The translations under genes were made by a program, and so were the position numbers. A DNA stretch of 33,326 nucleotides, taken from NCBI GenBank assembly GCA_964423095.1, contig CAYRDI010000020.1, positions 1 through 33,326 on the forward strand, read 5' to 3'. Shown piece after piece: positions 1 to 7,338 of this stretch. The notes under the pieces are model-generated. The model saw only the letters and a program-made list of their open reading frames with translations, was not told the DNA's origin and did no database searches. This stretch comes from Micavibrio_A sp964423095 (GTDB lineage Bacteria > Pseudomonadota > Alphaproteobacteria > Micavibrionales > Micavibrionaceae). Each line of letters opens with the position of its first letter. The stretch's first letter is position 1.

Positions 1-170
1 GCCATATACCATTCGCGAGCGAATTCTTTGGCGAGGGCTAGGGTTTCTTCTTTTGTGGAGACGCGGTGATTGCGTCCGGCCATGTACGTAGAACATTGCC
101 AATAGCGGCTGTTTTCTCTGCGATAAATATGGACTTTTCCGTCCATAAACGTGTGCGTTTCCATCTGCAT
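1..170 (-). CDS. Tyrosine-type site-specific integrase, N-terminal part (runs off the left edge)
   Basis: Reading the minus strand from the ATG at 170-168 gives about 56 codons open to the window edge. The product begins MQMETHTFMDGKVHIYRREN and continues with WQCSTYMAGRNHRVSTKEE and a helical AKEFAREWY stretch. That is the layout of the N-terminal part of alphaproteobacterial phage-type integrases, just before the SAM-like core-binding domain. A strong Shine-Dalgarno (GGAGGT, 181-176 on the minus strand) lies 5 nt before the ATG and fixes the start. The catalytic domain (R-H-R-Y) lies outside the window, so assignment rests on N-terminal resemblance and on the truncated tRNA-Ser next to it. 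Upstream repeats suggest local regulation. It probably drives integration and excision of an element extending leftwards. Confidence 0.7.
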   Translation of the reverse strand, partial: MQMETHTFMDGKVHIYRRENSRYWQCSTYMAGRNHRVSTKEETLALAKEFAREWYM

Positions 171-175
171 CACTT

Positions 176-181
176 ACCTCC
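176..181 (-). promoter_or_regulatory. Shine-Dalgarno of the integrase gene
   Basis: GGAGGT on the minus strand, 5 nt from the ATG at 170-168. It is one of the best ribosome-binding sites in the window and supports this start over the second in-frame ATG two codons later. Confidence 0.65.
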
Positions 182-184
182 ATG

Positions 185-215
185 CACACTAAAAAGTGTG
201 TAAGACATGTGTAAG
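185..215. promoter_or_regulatory. Palindrome plus direct repeats upstream of the integrase (candidate operator or arm site)
   Basis: A perfect 6-bp inverted repeat, CACACT-AAAA-AGTGTG, spans 185-200. It overlaps two direct copies of TGTGTAAG at 197-204 and 208-215, whose 11-bp period is one helical turn. The cluster lies just upstream of the integrase ribosome-binding site. Such arrangements suit a repressor or excisionase operator, or integrase arm-type sites. The repeats are seen directly; the role is inferred. Confidence 0.4.
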
Positions 216-290
216 TGTATCGCGGAAAGATTAAAAATCTTAACCCGCTGTATTCTAACCAAATTTTGATGGTGAAATTTGCACGAACAT

Positions 291-331
291 GATTTCAAGA
301 CCGGTGCATTCAACCGCTCTGCCACTCTTCC
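291..331 (-). tRNA. tRNA-Ser(UGA) 5' half, truncated (probable att site remnant)
   Basis: On the minus strand, 331 to 291 reads GGAAGAGTGGCAGAGCGGTT followed by GAATGCACCGGTCTTGAAATC. This is an acceptor 5' strand, a D-arm, and an anticodon arm with loop CUUGAAA, i.e. anticodon UGA (serine). Homology stops right after the anticodon loop: the following bases (290 downwards) contain no variable arm, no T-arm with TTCGAAT and no CTCTTCC acceptor 3' strand. A 5' half ending at the anticodon, with an integrase gene starting about 120 bp beyond it, is the expected form of a tRNA-targeting element junction. The fragment should not be functional by itself. Confidence 0.65.
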
Positions 332-397
332 GTGCCATGATCAACCGCCGGTTGGCGCGGTTGAAACTTTTGTCTGTCCGCCTGCGCGGACGGGGCA

Positions 398-413
398 CTC
401 TACCACTCTTCCG
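398..413 (-). repeat. Second short copy of the tRNA-Ser 5' end
   Basis: CTCTACCACTCTTCCG at 398-413 repeats CTCTGCCACTCTTCCG at 317-332 with one mismatch, in direct orientation 81 bp apart. Read on the minus strand it is the first 15 nt of a tRNA-Ser (GGAAGAGTGGTAGAG) preceded by C. The sequence after it does not fold as a tRNA. The rest of 332-495 holds two short inverted repeats (342-348 with 357-363, and 376-391) and no recognisable gene. Confidence 0.4.
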
Positions 414-495
414 TTTATTTCAGGCGGTTATGAAATCTGTGCGAAGATATAGGCTGCAGCTTGGATGGGCAAGAGCAATCTGTTAAGGATGTCCC

Positions 496-1311
496 ATGTT
501 TTTTATTCTGTCCAAAATTTTTTGGGCACTGGCGCAACCACTGAACGCGCTCTGCCTTCTCGGATTGCTGGGAGCCATCCTATACCGCACGCGCTGGATG
601 GACGCCGGGCAGCGGATCATGAATCTTGCCCTGACCGGCATTCTGGTTTTCGGGCTGTTGCCGATTGGCCCACTGGCCGTTGGGTGGCTGGAACGGCAGA
701 CGCCGGGGCCGGAATATCTTCCGCAAAAAGTCGATGGCATCGTTCTGCTGGGCGGGGCGTTTGAACCCCATCTTTCCGAAAAAAACGGACAGATCATCAT
801 GAACGCACAGGCCAGCCGCGCCGTTTGCTTCCTGGGTCTTGCAAGGATGTATCCAAAAGCGAAGCTGGTCTTTTCCGGCGGCAGCGGGGATTTGATGAAT
901 CCGCAAGCACGTGAATCCGGTGCCGCCGAAGCGTTTTTCAAAATGGCGGGGCTTGCGAACCGCAACATCGTTTATGAAAGCAATTCCCGCAACACTTTTG
1001 AAAACGCCGTTTATACAAAAGAACTAGTCAAACCAAAAAAAGACGAAAACTGGATTCTGGTGACATCACGTTTCCATATGCCGCGCGCCTTGGGCATTTT
1101 CAAACAACAGGGATGGGATGTTCTTCCTTATGGCTGCGATCCTAAAACAGATGGGGACAGAGGCGTCTTCCTGCGCGCCCCGAATGTTTTACGCAACTTC
1201 ACGGATCTCAACATCACCATCCGCGAACTGATCGGAAGCGTGGTATATTATGTCACGGGAAAAAGCGCTTTTATCCTACCGCCACCCGCGTTAACATCGG
1301 GGCCATCATGA
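496..1311 (+). CDS. YdcF/ElyC family (DUF218) membrane-anchored protein
   Basis: A 271-residue DUF218/YdcF-family protein related to ElyC and SanA, which act in envelope integrity and undecaprenyl-phosphate metabolism in enterobacteria. Two N-terminal hydrophobic segments (about 5-30 and 41-62) place the C-terminal domain outside the inner membrane. Family signatures are present: DGIVLLGG (80-87), FSGGSGD (126-132), ESNSRNTFENA (161-171) and LVTSRFHMPRA (188-198). AAGGA at 485-489 lies 6 nt before the ATG. The stop overlaps the next start as ATGA, so it is co-translated with the lytic transglycosylase, fitting a cell-wall role. The exact biochemical activity of this family is not established. 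Confidence 0.8.
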   Translation: MFFILSKIFWALAQPLNALCLLGLLGAILYRTRWMDAGQRIMNLALTGILVFGLLPIGPLAVGWLERQTPGPEYLPQKVDGIVLLGGAFEPHLSEKNGQIIMNAQASRAVCFLGLARMYPKAKLVFSGGSGDLMNPQARESGAAEAFFKMAGLANRNIVYESNSRNTFENAVYTKELVKPKKDENWILVTSRFHMPRALGIFKQQGWDVLPYGCDPKTDGDRGVFLRAPNVLRNFTDLNITIRELIGSVVYYVTGKSAFILPPPALTSGPS

Positions 1312-2273
1312 AACATTCGCTTGTTCTTGCCATGATCGGCGCTTTGCTGTTTTTTGTTCCTATACGCGCAGGGGCAACGGATTTTGAAACATGGCTCGCG
1401 GGTGTAAAAACGCAAGCCGCCCGTGAAGGAATCTCGCAAAAAACGATCAATGATACACTTGGCAGCATTCATCCCATCCCGAAAGTGATTGAGCTCGATC
1501 GCAAACAACCGGAAAAGAAAATGACATTCGCGCAATACAAACGCAATGTCGTGAACGATCAGCGCATTCAAAAAGGTCAGCAATTATACCACGCCCATGC
1601 GCGTGAACTGGCATGGGTCGAAAAAACTTATGGAGTTGCCCCGCAATATGTTCTTGCGCTGTGGGGAATCGAAACCAATTTTGGGCAAAACACTGGCGGC
1701 TTTAAAATTATTCCCGCACTCGCCACACTGGCCTGGGAAGGGAGGCGCGCCTCTTTCTTTCGGGATGAGTTGATCAAGGCCATGAAAATCGTGGATCAAG
1801 GTCATATCTCCGCGGCGGAGATGAAGGGATCATGGGCCGGTGCCATGGGACAAAACCAGTTTATGCCTTCCAGCTTTTTTGCCTATGCGGTTGATGCAGA
1901 CGGGGATGGAAAGGCCGACATCTGGAACGACAAGCTGGACGTGTTTGCCTCCACCGCAAACTATCTTGCCAAAAGCGGATGGTCTGACGGACAAAGATGG
2001 GGACGCAGGGTTTTATTGCCGAAATCTTTCCCCGCAAATCTTGCCACGCCCAAAATCAAAAAAAACATTTCGGTTTGGAAAGCAATGGGCGTTAAGGATT
2101 TATCCGGCGCACCGTTGCCGGATGAAAATTTTTCAGCCTCTATCGTTGCGCCAGACGGTGTCGGAGGTGAATCCTATATCGTTTACGGCAATTATCAGAC
2201 CATTATGCTCTGGAATCGTTCCACATACTTTGCAACCAGCGTCGGCCTGATCGCCGATGCCATCGCCCGGTAA
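1308..2273 (+). CDS. Lytic murein transglycosylase, MltB-like (SLT_2 family)
   Basis: A 321-residue secreted transglycosylase that would cleave the MurNAc-GlcNAc bond of peptidoglycan with formation of 1,6-anhydroMurNAc. It has an N-terminal signal peptide (hydrophobic stretch 4-18, then AGA-T) without a lipobox cysteine, so it is periplasmic rather than a lipoprotein. The catalytic glutamate is E122 in LWGIETNFG. The family block GAMGQNQFMPSSF follows at 178-190, then a DADGDGKADIWN loop (197-208). There is no C-terminal peptidoglycan-binding domain, which matches the shorter members of the family. It overlaps the preceding gene by 4 nt and is followed 6 nt later by rlpA, so three envelope genes sit together. 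Confidence 0.9.
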   Translation: MKHSLVLAMIGALLFFVPIRAGATDFETWLAGVKTQAAREGISQKTINDTLGSIHPIPKVIELDRKQPEKKMTFAQYKRNVVNDQRIQKGQQLYHAHARELAWVEKTYGVAPQYVLALWGIETNFGQNTGGFKIIPALATLAWEGRRASFFRDELIKAMKIVDQGHISAAEMKGSWAGAMGQNQFMPSSFFAYAVDADGDGKADIWNDKLDVFASTANYLAKSGWSDGQRWGRRVLLPKSFPANLATPKIKKNISVWKAMGVKDLSGAPLPDENFSASIVAPDGVGGESYIVYGNYQTIMLWNRSTYFATSVGLIADAIAR

Positions 2274-2279
2274 GAAAAA

Positions 2280-3284
2280 ATGAAATCCTTTTTGAAAATT
2301 ATTCCCATCCTTGCAATCCTCGGATTGACCGCCTGCGCGGAAACACAATTCGGGGCCCATATCGCCAAGAATGTCGAGCGGGATAGCCAGTCAAAAGGCA
2401 TGTATAAAATCGGCTCACCCTATCTAATCGGCGGGCAGGAATATTACCCGCAGGAAAGTTTCAGTTATTCCGAAACCGGTATTGCCTCATGGTACGGCCC
2501 CGGCTTTCACGGCAAAAAAACCGCGAATGGCGAATTGTTTGATTCAAGCGAACTGACCGCCGCGCACCGCACATTGCAAATGCCATCGCTCGTTCGCGTC
2601 ACAAATCTGGATAACGGCCGCGCCGTTGTTGTGCGCGTCAATGACCGCGGGCCATATTCCAAGGGCCGGATCATCGATGTATCAAAAAAGGCGGCAGAAC
2701 TTCTCGGCTTTAAAAACAACGGGACGGCCAAGGTGCGGGTAGAAGTACTGCCTGCGGAATCCCGCCGGATTGCCGCGGATGCCAAGGCGGGGATAGACAC
2801 CCGTGGTTATGAGGTCGCCCTGAATGGTAACCCGCCGCCCGCCAATCCGGGACAACCCGTCACATTGTATCCGACGCCGACGGCTGTTTCCGTTCAGACG
2901 GCAACATCGGACGATACGATGGGTGCCGCCAGAATCGCCTCGGTGGAGGCGGTACAGTTGCCGCCATCCCGCCTGCAACCCGTCGAAGGACACATCAGTC
3001 CGGATGGCCGCTTCCTTCCCGATCCGGTTGTCACGAAACAGCCTGTTCCGGGAAACAGCAATGTTTACATTCAGGCAGGTGCCTTTTCGGATTCGGCGAA
3101 TGCGCAACGCCTGTCAGACCGCCTGAAATCTTACGGTACGGCACACGTCTATCCGGCCAATGTCGGGGGGAAGAGCTTCTACCGTGTCCGGCTCGGCCCG
3201 TATTCCAGCGTCGATCAGGCGGATGCCGCCCTGGGACAAATGACCGGCCAAGGTATCCCCAATGCGAAAATAGTTCTGGAATAG
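2280..3284 (+). CDS. rlpA: RlpA-type septal lytic transglycosylase lipoprotein with SPOR domain
   Basis: A 334-residue outer-membrane lipoprotein. The signal peptide ends in a lipobox (LTAC, Cys19). The double-psi beta-barrel RlpA domain covers about 64-157, with ASWYGPGFHGKKTANGE (69-85), H96 and VNDRGPY (120-126), including the Glu, His and Asp positions linked to activity in Pseudomonas RlpA. A Pro-rich linker follows, then a C-terminal SPOR domain (about 258-334, starting SNVYIQAGAFSD) that binds denuded septal peptidoglycan. RlpA cleaves naked glycan strands during daughter-cell separation. It sits immediately behind the MltB-like gene; only a weak purine stretch precedes the ATG. Confidence 0.92.
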   Translation: MKSFLKIIPILAILGLTACAETQFGAHIAKNVERDSQSKGMYKIGSPYLIGGQEYYPQESFSYSETGIASWYGPGFHGKKTANGELFDSSELTAAHRTLQMPSLVRVTNLDNGRAVVVRVNDRGPYSKGRIIDVSKKAAELLGFKNNGTAKVRVEVLPAESRRIAADAKAGIDTRGYEVALNGNPPPANPGQPVTLYPTPTAVSVQTATSDDTMGAARIASVEAVQLPPSRLQPVEGHISPDGRFLPDPVVTKQPVPGNSNVYIQAGAFSDSANAQRLSDRLKSYGTAHVYPANVGGKSFYRVRLGPYSSVDQADAALGQMTGQGIPNAKIVLE

Positions 3285-3358
3285 GGGGTTGCGTCCCCGC
3301 CCAATCCCTGTTTTCATAGGGCGAATTCGTAAAACCCCGCACCATAAATGGATTGTTC

Positions 3359-4522
3359 ATGCCCAAAGCCTTTACGGCCTTTCTGCCCTTGTCTTTCTTT
3401 CTGCTTTTCGCCGTAACCTCTCCCGTATGGGCGATGGAAACAACGGCCAAACAGGCCTATATCATCGACTATGAAACGGGGCAGGTTCTGCTCGACAAGG
3501 ATGCAGGTGAAAAAATGCCGACCTCGTCGATGAGCAAGACATTGACCGGCTATGTCGTTTTCAAAGCACTCGATGGCGGCAAGATTACGCTGGATCAGGA
3601 ATTTCCGGTCAGCGAAAAAGCATGGCGGATGGAAGGGTCCAAAATGTTTATGCCGCTGGGTTCGATGGTGAAGGTCGAAGACCTGATCCGCGGCATGTTG
3701 ATCCAGTCCGGCAATGATGCCGCCGTAACGCTTGCCGAAGGCGTGGCCGGAAGCGAAGAGGCATTTGTTCAGGAAATGAACAAGACGGCGCAGGACCTTG
3801 GCATGAAGGACAGCCATTTCATGAATGCCTCCGGCTGGCCGGATCCGGATCATTACTCCACCGCGCACGACCTTGCGCTTCTGGGGCGCGCTGTCATTCA
3901 TGATTTCCCGAAATACTACAAATACGACAGCGAAATAGAATTCACCTATAACAACATTAAACAAGGGAACCGCAACCCGCTGCTGTATAAAAACATCGGT
4001 GCTGACGGGATCAAGACAGGTCACACGGATTCCGGCGGCTATGGTTTGATCGGCTCCGGCACCAAAGATGGCCGCCGTGTCATCATGGTCTTGAACGGTA
4101 TGGAATCCATGGATGAACGGGCGCAGGAATCAACCCGTCTTCTCGAATGGGCCTTGAACAGCTTCACCAACCGCGATGTCGTGCAAAAAGGCATGAAGGC
4201 CGCCGATGCGCCCGTCGTGATGGGGATGGAGCGTTCCGTTCCCCTGATCGTCGATCAGGATTTGAAACTCACCGTACCGCGCCTCGACCAAACGGCGATC
4301 CGTGCGGAAGCCACCTTCAAGGCACCGCTCGAAGCACCGGTTGCCATGGGGGACAAAATCGGCACCTTGCGGATTGATATCGCCGGCATGAACACGATCG
4401 AGCTTCCGTTGATTGCCGGAAAAGATATCCCGCGCAAAGGCTTTTTCCCCGCCCTGCTAGAAAAGGCGGAACGGGTGATTTTCGGGGAAACAAAACCCGC
4501 CATCACATCAACGGCCCCATAA
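3359..4522 (+). CDS. D-alanyl-D-alanine carboxypeptidase (penicillin-binding protein 5/6 type)
   Basis: A 387-residue low-molecular-mass PBP (peptidase S11) that removes the terminal D-Ala from muropeptide pentapeptides. A signal peptide ends near VWA-MET. All three active-site motifs are present: SMSK (Ser57-Lys60), SGN (117-119) and KTG (219-221). The PBP5 C-terminal beta domain follows (about 265-360), and the tail may form the membrane-associating helix. An in-frame TTG lies two codons upstream at 3353. I chose the ATG at 3359 because the signal peptide is complete from there; neither start has a convincing ribosome-binding site. One base separates its stop from tmk. The rlpA-dac-tmk order is common in alphaproteobacteria. 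Confidence 0.92.
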   Translation: MPKAFTAFLPLSFFLLFAVTSPVWAMETTAKQAYIIDYETGQVLLDKDAGEKMPTSSMSKTLTGYVVFKALDGGKITLDQEFPVSEKAWRMEGSKMFMPLGSMVKVEDLIRGMLIQSGNDAAVTLAEGVAGSEEAFVQEMNKTAQDLGMKDSHFMNASGWPDPDHYSTAHDLALLGRAVIHDFPKYYKYDSEIEFTYNNIKQGNRNPLLYKNIGADGIKTGHTDSGGYGLIGSGTKDGRRVIMVLNGMESMDERAQESTRLLEWALNSFTNRDVVQKGMKAADAPVVMGMERSVPLIVDQDLKLTVPRLDQTAIRAEATFKAPLEAPVAMGDKIGTLRIDIAGMNTIELPLIAGKDIPRKGFFPALLEKAERVIFGETKPAITSTAP

Positions 4523-4523
4523 T

Positions 4524-5153
4524 ATGACGCGCGGCCTCTTCATCACGTTCGAAGGCGGGGAAGGGGCCGGCAAAACCACCCAAATCAAACGGCTCGCCGC
4601 TGCGCTCGGCGGTGATGTCGTTGTTACACGCGAACCCGGCGGCACACCGGAAGCGGAAGCATTGCGGGATACCTTTTTCAAAAACAAGGGGCAGGAATGG
4701 CCCGCCGAGGCCCTCGTGCTGCTGATGTTCAGCGCGCGGGTGCTTCACACCGAAAAACTTGTCAAACCCACGTTAGAATCAGGAAAGACGGTTCTGTGTG
4801 ATCGTTATACCGATTCAACGCGGGCTTATCAGGGATATGCGGGAAATCTGCCGCTGGAAAAAATCGAACGGATCAAGGAACTTTCGATTGGCGACTTTGA
4901 ACCAGATCTGACATTTATTTTTGATATAGATCCGGCCATCGGCCTGAAACGCACGCAAGACCGGCGAGGGACGGAAAGCTCGTTCGAAGAAAAGGGCAAC
5001 ACCTTCCACCAAAAACTTCGCAAAGGGTATCTGGACATCGCCGCAAAAAATCCGGATCGTTGCATCGTCATCGACGCCGCACAGGATGAAAATACAATTG
5101 CACAAGAGATTCTGCTGAATATCAAAAAGAAACAGGCCGATTTAAAAGCCTAA
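4524..5153 (+). CDS. tmk: Thymidylate kinase
   Basis: A 209-residue dTMP kinase (ATP + dTMP to ADP + dTDP), essential for dTTP synthesis. It shows the P-loop GGEGAGKTT (11-19), the TREPGG motif (35-40), the DRY motif (D93-R94-Y95) that binds dTMP, and a LID-region RTQDRRG (143-149). Length matches the family. The gene starts one base after the dac stop, so it is probably translationally coupled to it. Its end overlaps by 4 nt the end of the convergent unknown gene on the other strand, so tmk closes this plus-strand unit and there is no room for a conventional terminator. Confidence 0.95.
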   Translation: MTRGLFITFEGGEGAGKTTQIKRLAAALGGDVVVTREPGGTPEAEALRDTFFKNKGQEWPAEALVLLMFSARVLHTEKLVKPTLESGKTVLCDRYTDSTRAYQGYAGNLPLEKIERIKELSIGDFEPDLTFIFDIDPAIGLKRTQDRRGTESSFEEKGNTFHQKLRKGYLDIAAKNPDRCIVIDAAQDENTIAQEILLNIKKKQADLKA

Positions 5154-6037
5154 GCTCTTAAGGCTGGCAAATCTGCGGAAAGTCTTTTTTCCGGATCGAA
5201 AGAAATTATCCGGCCCGTCGGGATTGCAACACCGAACCCTTCCATAGATTTTTTAAACACCGGATCGGTGCGAAACCTTTCAGCAATAGTCCGGAGCACC
5301 TGATAGCGATCTTTTTCAACACTCGTAAGATCATGTTTATAGGATCCGTCTTTCATCAAATAGCGCACATCTCTGGGGTCTGGCAATTCTAGTTCACCCT
5401 TCGCGTTTAACTCCAAAAGAAGAAACCGCAATTGCCATCCAACGGCACCTTCTTCGCGAACGAGGAGCGGAAGGATTGTTTTTTCTTCCACAAACTCTGT
5501 AGGGCCAAGGTTGTTTGCCACAGACTCTCGCGGCTCTCGGAACATACCGCTAAAATAATTCTGTATGGAATTTTGAATAAGCTCCATGATTTTATCTCTA
5601 TCGTGTGCAGGAATAGCATGGGGAAGATGTTCATAGACAACCGGCGAATCCAAACGGCAACCCTCCGCCGCCTTGTTAAAATATTTTACCAATTTCTTCG
5701 ATACCGACTTATCAAACATATCACCCAAACGGATAGGCAAACCTTCGGTACGTATTTTCTGGTCACGAAAACCATTCCCAGTTTCAGGGTTCATCAAAAG
5801 GAAATATTCGCCGGGCCGGTTTAGTTCGCGGACCGCTGGATCATACCGCGTGGTTTGTATCACCGCCGTGGGGCCGGAAAAATGCCCTGCGTGAAGAGCT
5901 TTTAAAGATTTATATTCTCCCCAGGCGTATGCACCCAGCCCAATGGAACCGTAGAATAAAAACTCGCCCAAATGGTAACGGACCATTTCGTCAAACACTT
6001 CGGCGGCATATCTTAAATAGGAAAACTCTTCAGACAT
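5150..6037 (-). CDS. Protein of unknown function (295 residues, one putative membrane segment)
   Basis: Not recognised. The ATG at 6037 has a good ribosome-binding site on the minus strand (CGGAG about 9 nt upstream). Codon use resembles the neighbours, and the frame is open for 888 nt on a strand that is otherwise silent here, so it is likely a real gene. The product has one hydrophobic stretch near 26-40 (LFYGSIGLGAYAW) and is otherwise soluble and charged. It contains a Pro-Gly-rich turn followed by EYFLLMNPETGNGF, an HLPHAIPAHDRDK loop and a region rich in Leu and Glu. No catalytic motif is apparent. It interrupts the otherwise typical tmk-holB order, convergent with tmk and divergent from holB, which suggests insertion of a lineage-specific gene. 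Confidence 0.7.
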   Translation of the reverse strand: MSEEFSYLRYAAEVFDEMVRYHLGEFLFYGSIGLGAYAWGEYKSLKALHAGHFSGPTAVIQTTRYDPAVRELNRPGEYFLLMNPETGNGFRDQKIRTEGLPIRLGDMFDKSVSKKLVKYFNKAAEGCRLDSPVVYEHLPHAIPAHDRDKIMELIQNSIQNYFSGMFREPRESVANNLGPTEFVEEKTILPLLVREEGAVGWQLRFLLLELNAKGELELPDPRDVRYLMKDGSYKHDLTSVEKDRYQVLRTIAERFRTDPVFKKSMEGFGVAIPTGRIISFDPEKRLSADLPALRA

Positions 6038-6165
6038 TTAAAAACACTCCGCCCACATCCTAATCTTTCACATAATATTCTGCAATCTTAAAAAGCTGAC
6101 GCCAACTGTTCCACAATTCCTACGGCGGACTTGCTGCGGCGCGTTCCGATCTCTAAGATTTGGCC

Positions 6166-7323
6166 ATGTTCGATGATTTTCTGGATGATGATGAATTTGA
6201 GGGGGAGGACGCTGGCGCAAACATCTCAGCGCCTGCCGGGGCCACGTTGCCGCCGCCATCCGCCAATCCAGACCTGTTCGGTCACGAAGCCAATGAAAAG
6301 GCCCTCTTGGAACTTTACAATGACGGCAAGCTGCCCCATGCGTTGATCTTTTCCGGCCCCTTCGGCGTCGGAAAGGCAACGGCCGCGTTTCGCCTTGCCC
6401 GCTTCCTGCTCAAACACGGGGCGGGGGGCGATGATGGACAGGACAGCCTGTTTGGCGAAGTACCGGCAAAACCGGATACGCTGTTTGTGTCCATCGATGA
6501 TCCGGTTGCGCGAAAAATCGCCGCAGGCGGGCATCCCGATCTGCGTTATATCGAACGGCCGATGGATGAGCGCAAAGGCGTCAAAAAAACCGGTGTGGAT
6601 GTAGACAGCATCCGTGAAATCGCGCCCTTCCTGCGCATGACCACGGCGGAGGGCGGGTGGCGGATCGTCATCGTTGACGAAGCCGAAACCATGACGCGCC
6701 AGGCACAAAACGCCGTTTTGAAAATTCTGGAAGAACCGCCGCCGCAATCCTTGATTATTCTGGTCTGTGCGCGGCTGGGCTCCATGATCCCGACGATCCG
6801 GTCACGGTGCCGGACATTTCATTTTGCGCCTTTAAAAGCGGAAACGATGACAAATCTTATGCTTCGCGCCGCACCGGAAGCCAGCAAATCCGAACTCGCG
6901 CTTTTGTCCGACCTATCGGATGGCAGCGTGGGACGCGCCACCGTCCTGCATCAGGAAGAAGGGGTTAACGCCCTCCATTCCTTCATCGCCTTTGCCGAAG
7001 GCTGGCCGGATTTCAACTGGGAACAAATCCACCCTTGGGCGGACAATCTATCAAAACCCGGCATGGAAAACGCCCATGACGGTTTCGTAACAGTGGCCGA
7101 ATGGACCATCCGGACGATGACCCTATGCAAGGCCCTGGCCCGACCGCTGCCCGCCGTTCTTGCAACGGAGCCGATGGAACGCTTGCTTCAACATTATTCC
7201 CTTGAACAATGGGTTGCCATTTGCGAAAAACTCAAAGAACATTTTATCGCAATAAATGTCAGCAATCTCGACAAACATCAGGGTGTGATCGGTGCCTTTA
7301 CCATTCTGGGCGGACGATTTTAA
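6166..7323 (+). CDS. holB: DNA polymerase III delta' subunit (clamp loader)
   Basis: A 385-residue AAA+ clamp-loader subunit. After an acidic N-terminal tail (DDFLDDDEFEGED), unusual in being so acidic, the ATPase-like domain starts at LFGHE (37-41). It has a Walker A-like GPFGVGKAT (64-72) with Ala where Thr/Ser is usual, as in many non-hydrolysing delta' proteins, VIVDEAE (168-174) and the arginine-finger SRC motif in IRSRCRTF (211-218). The four zinc-module cysteines of the E. coli protein are absent. I chose the ATG at 6166 over a TTG two codons upstream; no strong ribosome-binding site decides between them. It lies 15 nt before metG, in the usual alphaproteobacterial tmk-holB-metG neighbourhood. 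Confidence 0.9.
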   Translation: MFDDFLDDDEFEGEDAGANISAPAGATLPPPSANPDLFGHEANEKALLELYNDGKLPHALIFSGPFGVGKATAAFRLARFLLKHGAGGDDGQDSLFGEVPAKPDTLFVSIDDPVARKIAAGGHPDLRYIERPMDERKGVKKTGVDVDSIREIAPFLRMTTAEGGWRIVIVDEAETMTRQAQNAVLKILEEPPPQSLIILVCARLGSMIPTIRSRCRTFHFAPLKAETMTNLMLRAAPEASKSELALLSDLSDGSVGRATVLHQEEGVNALHSFIAFAEGWPDFNWEQIHPWADNLSKPGMENAHDGFVTVAEWTIRTMTLCKALARPLPAVLATEPMERLLQHYSLEQWVAICEKLKEHFIAINVSNLDKHQGVIGAFTILGGRF

Positions 7324-7338
7324 AACAGGCGGAACCAA

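Noticed and set aside
376..391. GTCCGC-CTGC-GCGGAC hairpin as a terminator
   Set aside because: No T-run follows on either strand, so it does not fit an intrinsic terminator.
483..968. Minus-strand open frame opposite the ydcF-like gene
   Set aside because: No ribosome-binding site or recognisable motif; the plus frame has clear DUF218 signatures.
3285..3298. GGGG...CCCC stem after rlpA as a terminator
   Set aside because: Only 4 bp with no T-run behind it.
6179..6215. Acidic N-terminal tail of HolB as a separate small gene
   Set aside because: It is continuous with the HolB frame, and no second ribosome-binding site precedes the ATPase domain.
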